DNA from: Polynucleobacter parvulilacunae
GTDB lineage: Bacteria; Pseudomonadota; Gammaproteobacteria; Burkholderiales; Burkholderiaceae
Direction of reading: 5' to 3'
Length of the DNA: 64,000 nucleotides
NCBI RefSeq assembly: GCF_018881715.1
Contig: NZ_JACVPW010000002.1
Span: 310,001 to 374,000 of the forward strand
Numbering within the stretch: the first letter of the stretch is position 1; each line of letters begins with the position of its first letter. A program made the translations under genes and the position numbers. The notes below the pieces were generated by a model. The model saw only the letters and a list, made by a program, of their open reading frames with translations, was not told where the DNA came from and did not search any database. Of the stretch, positions 60,018 to 64,000 are shown one piece after another.

Positions 60018-60757
60018 ACTTTTAATAAATGATAAAGGTTACGCAACATTCCCGCAGTAGCACCCCAAATAAAGCGGTTCTCATAAGGCATTGAATAAAA
60101 ACGACGACCACCCTGCTCACTTTGCCACAATCTGACCTGATGGTTAGCGGGATCCAGCAAAAAACTGAGAGGCACTTCAAATACATCAGCAACCTCAAAC
60201 TCATCTAGGACATATTCTGCCTGAGCTTGAACCAATCCTACTACTGGAGTGACGCTATAGCCAGAAACTGTTAAGTACTGAGGTAGATGACCAATAATCT
60301 CCACCCGCCTAGGATCTAGTCCGATTTCTTCTTGGCTTTCGCGTAAAGCGGTGTCATTGGGACTTTGGTCTTCAGGATCCATGCGACCCCCTGGAAAACT
60401 AATTTGCCCTGCATGATCCCGTAAATGATTAGTTCTTTGCGTCAATAGCACTGATAAGCCGTCCTCTTTCAATACAAGCGGGATCAGCACTGCTGCTTTG
60501 GTGACTTTTCCTACAGCCTCGCGTTTGGCAATAATATCTGCCGCAATCACGTGACGATTTTCATCGGTAATTTCAGGTTGCCATTGTGGTGGCGACTGAA
60601 GGCGAGCCTTCAAGCCAGCAGGCTCTAAAAATTCTGCTGCAACTTTCTTTTCACCCGCACAAACCTGATGGATCGGAATCGCTTGCGCATCAAACCCCGG
60701 AGGCGCAGCAACATTAATTGCGTTGTCTTCAGGAGTGGAGTTCTTAGGCATATTCAT
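60014..60757 (-). CDS. CoA pyrophosphohydrolase-like NUDIX hydrolase
   Basis: A 247-aa NUDIX protein with the NUDIX box GGRMDPEDQSPNDTALRESQEEIGL and the CoA-specific-type upstream sequence (LRDHAGQISFPGG, as in NudL). It would cleave CoA or related nucleotide diphosphates. The first 60 residues are a less conserved extension. Overlaps the CobD-like gene by 4 bp. Confidence 0.87.
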   Translation of the reverse strand: MNMPKNSTPEDNAINVAAPPGFDAQAIPIHQVCAGEKKVAAEFLEPAGLKARLQSPPQWQPEITDENRHVIAADIIAKREAVGKVTKAAVLIPLVLKEDGLSVLLTQRTNHLRDHAGQISFPGGRMDPEDQSPNDTALRESQEEIGLDPRRVEIIGHLPQYLTVSGYSVTPVVGLVQAQAEYVLDEFEVADVFEVPLSFLLDPANHQVRLWQSEQGGRRFYSMPYENRFIWGATAGMLRNLYHLLKV

Positions 60758-60770
60758 ATTCTAAGGCAAC

Positions 60771-60798
60771 AAAAAAGGCGACCGAGGCCGCCTTTTTT
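60771..60798. terminator. Terminator after rplS
   Basis: AAAAAAGGCG-ACCGAGGC-CGCCTTTTTT, symmetric. Lies between rplS and the NUDIX gene, both on minus strand; it ends the rpsP-rimM-trmD-rplS operon. Confidence 0.88.
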
Positions 60799-60813
60799 AC
60801 TTCAAGCCGGAAT

Positions 60814-61209
60814 TTACTCTGCGGCTGGAGTTGCCACTGCTACTTTACGCGCAGGAAGCTTCTCTTTAATACGTGCAGACTTACCTGAACGATCGCGCAA
60901 GTAGTACAACTTAGCACGACGTACATCACCGCGACGCTTCACTTCAACGCTAGCGATCAATGGTGAGTAAGTTTGGAATGTACGCTCTACACCTTCGCCA
61001 GATGAAATCTTGCGAACGATAAAGCTGGAATTGAGTCCGCGATTACGCTTTGCAATCACAACACCTTCAAACGCCTGAGTACGCTTACGCGCACCTTCAA
61101 CAACGTTTACACCAACAACGACTGTGTCGCCAGGAGCAAAGCTTGGCAATACTTTGTTAGCACTTAAGCGAGCAATTTCTTCTTGCTCAATTTTTTCAAT
61201 TAAATTCAT
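60814..61209 (-). CDS. rplS: 50S ribosomal protein L19
   Basis: L19 lies at the 30S-50S interface. The 131-aa protein shows [60 protein letters not shown] and [19 protein letters not shown], standard for L19, with an extra C-terminal tail ([12 protein letters not shown]) typical of betaproteobacteria. Last gene of the operon. Confidence 0.97.
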   Translation of the reverse strand: MNLIEKIEQEEIARLSANKVLPSFAPGDTVVVGVNVVEGARKRTQAFEGVVIAKRNRGLNSSFIVRKISSGEGVERTFQTYSPLIASVEVKRRGDVRRAKLYYLRDRSGKSARIKEKLPARKVAVATPAAE

Positions 61210-61345
61210 TTTTAATCCTTAAACATCGTATTAGCGTTTAATCCCGAGATATAAATCAACGGACCTAATAGAGGATGCAGTTAAAACAATTTCACTAAAC
61301 CAAAAACCAAACCACCTATTCACTACTGCACACTACTGAAAGTAC

Positions 61346-62092
61346 TTACAGAGAGCGAAGAAATTGTTCATCTTCTCGGGTTAGTAACCCTTTGGCTCTG
61401 GCCGATTCAATTAAGTCCGACCTTAACCTGAACGTCAGCTCTAAAGACTTCTGCCGACGCCAATCCGCTATTTTAGCGTGATGTCCGCCTAAAAGCACGT
61501 CTGGGACAGATAAATTTTCATATATTTCAGGGCGAGTGTAGTGTGGGTAGTCCAAAAGACCGTTCATAAAGCTATCCTGGGCAGCGGATTCGCCATCCCC
61601 AAGAGCCCCTGGAATGAGCCTAATTACCGCATCCATCATTGCCATGGCAGGGATTTCACCTCCAGAAAGCACAAAATCCCCAATAGAGAGCTGCAAATCC
61701 ACGTTTCGGTCAACAAAACGCTGGTCTATAGCCTCATATCGACCACATATAAAACTTAAATTACCGTAACTGAGGATATCTGTCGCTATCTTCTGAGAAA
61801 AACGCTCACCTTGGGGTGCCAATAGGCAAATTGGACCACTTTTAACGCCTGCAGCTTGGTGAGACGCCTTAATTCCAGCAACTGCGTCCTCCAATGGTTT
61901 GGCCATCATGACCATTCCGGGGCCGCCGCCGTAAGCACGGTCATCTACCGTTTTACGAGGATCCAAGCAAAAGTCTCGGGGATTCCAAAGATGGACGCTA
62001 GCTAGGGATTGTTCACATGCCCGTCCAGTAACGCCCCACTTTGTTAAAGCAGAGAACATTTCCGGAAACAAGGTCACAACATCAAAGCGCAT
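61346..62092 (-). CDS. trmD: tRNA (guanine-N1)-methyltransferase TrmD
   Basis: TrmD methylates G37 next to the anticodon, preventing frameshifts. A 248-aa SPOUT-knot enzyme: FDVVTLFPEMFSA, AYGGGPGMVMM, GRYEAIDQR, GDFVLSGGEIPAM (knot and SAM site) and DYPHYTRPEIYENLSVPDVLLGGHHAKI. Complete. Sits between rimM and rplS as usual; 136 bp before rplS hold nothing notable. Confidence 0.97.
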   Translation of the reverse strand: MRFDVVTLFPEMFSALTKWGVTGRACEQSLASVHLWNPRDFCLDPRKTVDDRAYGGGPGMVMMAKPLEDAVAGIKASHQAAGVKSGPICLLAPQGERFSQKIATDILSYGNLSFICGRYEAIDQRFVDRNVDLQLSIGDFVLSGGEIPAMAMMDAVIRLIPGALGDGESAAQDSFMNGLLDYPHYTRPEIYENLSVPDVLLGGHHAKIADWRRQKSLELTFRLRSDLIESARAKGLLTREDEQFLRSL

Positions 62093-62136
62093 ATCAGTAG
62101 TAATTTTTAAACTTGGTCTAACGATCGCATTCGCTC

Positions 62137-62703
62137 TTATTGCCAGTCAGACTGCCAATCAAGCGTAATCGTTTTATTTGGTAAGTCGACGTTTTGCACC
62201 ACCTCTTTAACAAACGGCACCAAATATTGACTTGTCTTTGTTGTCGCATCACCAATCGCGATAACACCATGAGCACCGTTCTCAGTAACCTCAATTACTT
62301 CGCCAAGCACTTCACCTTGCAAATTGATTGCATTGCATCCGATAAGATCTACCCAGTAGTACGAATCACTTTCCGCTTTAGGAAAAGCATCACGCGCCAC
62401 TAAGATACGCGACCCTTTTAAAGCCAGCGCTTGATCACGATCACTCACGCCCTCTAACGCCATCACGACATTACCGCTATGCATCTTGGCGCTTTTAACT
62501 TTGTACTGAGCCAGAGAAGCTTGCTCTGCAGATGCAGAAACGCCTGCATCCCTACGCGGGATCAGAGATAACCAAACAGACTTAGAAGAGAGAAGTGCTA
62601 CAGGTTCGGGTGAGTGAGGTCTAACCTTCACTTGCCCCTGCAAACCTTGCGCCTCAGAGATGGCGCCAAGTTCAATTAATTCATCTAGGGAAGGCGTACT
62701 CAT
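62137..62703 (-). CDS. rimM: Ribosome maturation factor RimM
   Basis: RimM matures the 30S head with S19. A 188-aa protein: N-terminal beta-barrel (ELGAISEAQGLQGQVKVRPHSP), then a PRC-barrel (DSYYWVDLIGCNAINLQGEVLGEVIEVTENGAHGVIAIG..LVPFVKEVV). An insert around residues 45-65 (RRDAGVSASAEQASLAQYK) is longer than in E. coli. Operon member. Confidence 0.94.
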   Translation of the reverse strand: MSTPSLDELIELGAISEAQGLQGQVKVRPHSPEPVALLSSKSVWLSLIPRRDAGVSASAEQASLAQYKVKSAKMHSGNVVMALEGVSDRDQALALKGSRILVARDAFPKAESDSYYWVDLIGCNAINLQGEVLGEVIEVTENGAHGVIAIGDATTKTSQYLVPFVKEVVQNVDLPNKTITLDWQSDWQ

Positions 62704-62795
62704 TTGTAAGACACCTTATTTTCCCAAGATAGAACTACTAAAAATTCTGTCACTAAATACCTCATCCGATCGATGAAGTATTTAGCAGTCGAATA

Positions 62796-63041
62796 TTAAA
62801 CAGCTGGATTGTTTTTGATCAAACGAACTACTGTTGGGGAGATTTGCGCGCCAACACCAGTCCAGTAAGTCAAACGATCTTGAGCAATACGCATTGCTTG
62901 CTCAGTCGCGGCTGCTTGTGGATTGAAGTAACCAATACGCTCGATAAAGTTCGAGTCACGACGGTTGCGTTTATCAGTAGCAACGATGCTGTAAAAAGGG
63001 CGCTTCTTAGAACCGCCGCGTGCCAGTCGAATGACGACCAT
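62796..63041 (-). CDS. rpsP: 30S ribosomal protein S16
   Basis: An 81-aa S16: [41 protein letters not shown], with the typical terminus [13 protein letters not shown]. First gene of the rpsP-rimM-trmD-rplS operon. The 224-bp gap upstream to the META gene holds its promoter (AT-rich region 63170-63260), not resolved further. Confidence 0.97.
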
Positions 63042-63265
63042 ACTTATTCCTTAAAATCTAAAATGAAAACAGGTTGATTACAACCCAATGAAATTTCTAC
63101 AAAAAACCTTGGGCTCCAGCTCACCAAATAAAGATACGGTAGAGCGGAAAACCTCATATTCTAGACGAAAACCCCTACTTCTTCCACCTATTTAAGCAGA
63201 CAAGACAGTAGAATAGATCACAAGCTATAGTAAAAAATACATTAAAAACAATAACTTAGACAAAT

Positions 63266-63790
63266 ATGACCGCTAAATCCAGTCTTTCAGGCCACACTAG
63301 AAGCCCCTTAAATAGACTTTTTCTGACGCTTTCTTGCCTGAGTCTTGGACTTTTAGTCGGCTGCGCTAGTGTAATTCCTCCGTGTGGAGCCAAAATCAGC
63401 CCACCAAGCAGTGAACTCAAAAATACCAAATGGGAGCTCACCCGCTGGAACCTACCCCCTAATACCAATGGTGAGGTGCGCACTCGCCAGATTCCCCAAG
63501 GCGACGCGAGCAACCCTATCCAAATCATTTTTGATGCCAATGGGCAACGTATCAGCGGCTCAACTGGATGCAATCGCTTTACTGCAACGCTGGATGAGGA
63601 TGCTCGCGGTTTTTCACTCAAGCAAATCGCCAGCACCAAAATGGCTTGCAGCCCACAGCGCATGGAATTGGAGAATGATTTTCTCTATGAGTTAAACGAC
63701 TATCGCAGCATCGTACGTAACGGCGATCAATTGCTCATGATTGGCACCGATCGCGAAGTGCTCAGCTTTACCCAAAAACAAAATAAATAA
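63266..63790 (+). CDS. META-domain lipoprotein (HslJ-like)
   Basis: A 174-aa protein with a lipobox (LLVGCAS, Cys near 35) and a META domain of HslJ type: LKNTKWELTRWNL, FDANGQRISGSTGCNRFTATLDEDARGFSLKQIASTKMACSPQRMELENDFLYEL. Such proteins sit in the outer membrane and are linked to stress or antibiotic tolerance. The MACSP and GCNRF cysteines are the family's hallmark. Divergent from rpsP. Confidence 0.87.
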   Translation: MTAKSSLSGHTRSPLNRLFLTLSCLSLGLLVGCASVIPPCGAKISPPSSELKNTKWELTRWNLPPNTNGEVRTRQIPQGDASNPIQIIFDANGQRISGSTGCNRFTATLDEDARGFSLKQIASTKMACSPQRMELENDFLYELNDYRSIVRNGDQLLMIGTDREVLSFTQKQNK

Positions 63791-63836
63791 ATATCGTTAA
63801 GATTAAATAAGCATCGGCAACTCTACAGAAATTCTT

Positions 63837-64000
63837 ATGAAAAAATCCAAATTTCTTTTTTGCGCACTCGGGTTCATTTTCCCTGGCAGCGGACTCAATT
63901 GCTTTTACCTCCAAGGTCTCAAATCTTTTTGGGCATGGGTTCAGTTGTTTGCCTTGATTGGTGGAGTAGCAGGTTGGCTCATTCTGAAAGACGCTCACTT
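63837..64000 (+). CDS. Small membrane protein (5' part, truncated by window)
   Basis: The frame from the ATG at 63837 (MKKSKFLFCALGFIFPGSGLNCFYLQGLKSFWAWVQLFALIGGVAGWLILKDAH..) stays open to the window edge. The pattern of two hydrophobic helices with a PGSGLNCFYL turn resembles TM2-domain proteins. Only 54 codons are visible, so the length and family are uncertain. Confidence 0.55.
   Translation, partial: MKKSKFLFCALGFIFPGSGLNCFYLQGLKSFWAWVQLFALIGGVAGWLILKDAH

Noticed and set aside
1-64000. CRISPR arrays, insertion sequences, phage or integrase genes
   Set aside because: No regularly spaced repeats, transposase or integrase motifs were seen on either strand.

Overview
The window looks like a contiguous piece of a betaproteobacterial chromosome, most likely Polynucleobacter or a close Burkholderiaceae relative. 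This rests on moderate-to-low GC, short intergenic gaps, the gene order rpsP-rimM-trmD-rplS, a CobD/CbiB-like gene beside a NUDIX gene and rsgA, a long-form second infA beside cspA, and many HAAT/TRAP-type transport genes. The taxon is inferred from protein style and synteny; no database search was run.

Layout. 1-10 kb: 3' end of gluQ, rhlE, then a 2-hydroxyacid/glyoxylate locus (GlcG-like protein, alanine-glyoxylate aminotransferase, GntR regulator, GlcD-GlcF-type fusion dehydrogenase) with two copies of a TTTGTATACAAA palindrome in the divergent promoter region; then azlD-azlC-queG on the minus strand. 10-14.4 kb: tsaE, amiC and tRNA-Lys(UUU). The 3' half of this tRNA is repeated exactly (38 bp) 1085 bp downstream and in degenerate form about 1 kb further on. 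The first interval holds a three-gene toxin-antitoxin-like cassette (VbhA-like antitoxin, zeta-like kinase, 65-aa protein). The second holds infA (long form) and cspA.

14.4-25 kb: two alpha/beta hydrolases and a complete LivFGMHK-type ABC importer, facing a second GntR regulator followed by an aldehyde dehydrogenase, a hydrolase and a zeta-class GST. This is probably one catabolic locus for an unidentified acid or aromatic substrate. 25-34 kb: cell-envelope genes: an autotransporter-like protein with a cysteine-rich lipoprotein, a TetR regulator, a periplasmic amidohydrolase, a patatin-like lipoprotein divergent from a secreted phospholipase-D-like protein, and an ArsR-type regulator.

34-38.6 kb: a two-component system (LuxR-type regulator plus hybrid membrane kinase), an outer-membrane barrel protein and small secreted proteins. 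They are tied together by five copies of an 18-bp motif, core TAGAGCTAAAGTnnTA, and one FNR-like box. I regard this and the tRNA-Lys cassette as the two most interesting signals. 38.6-45.4 kb: VOC protein, HMG-CoA-lyase-like enzyme and class III CoA-transferase operon, an SbtA-like transporter, a GST, a DUF3300 protein and small secreted proteins. 45.4-49 kb: a cryptochrome/FeS-photolyase cluster with a DUF2256 gene missing from the ORF track and a TIGR03643 gene, then small unknown genes.

49-64 kb: DctA-like symporter, carboxylesterase, TauE/SafE permease, a non-canonical NRAMP-family transporter, an orphan TRAP binding protein, then housekeeping genes (pmbA, mogA, orn, M48 protease, rsgA, CobD-like, NUDIX, rplS, trmD, rimM, rpsP), a META-domain lipoprotein and a truncated small membrane protein. 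Convergent gene pairs are repeatedly separated by the same kind of symmetric hairpin (AAAGCCACC-CGCA-GGTGGCTTT). No rRNA, CRISPR array, transposase, integrase or phage gene was seen.
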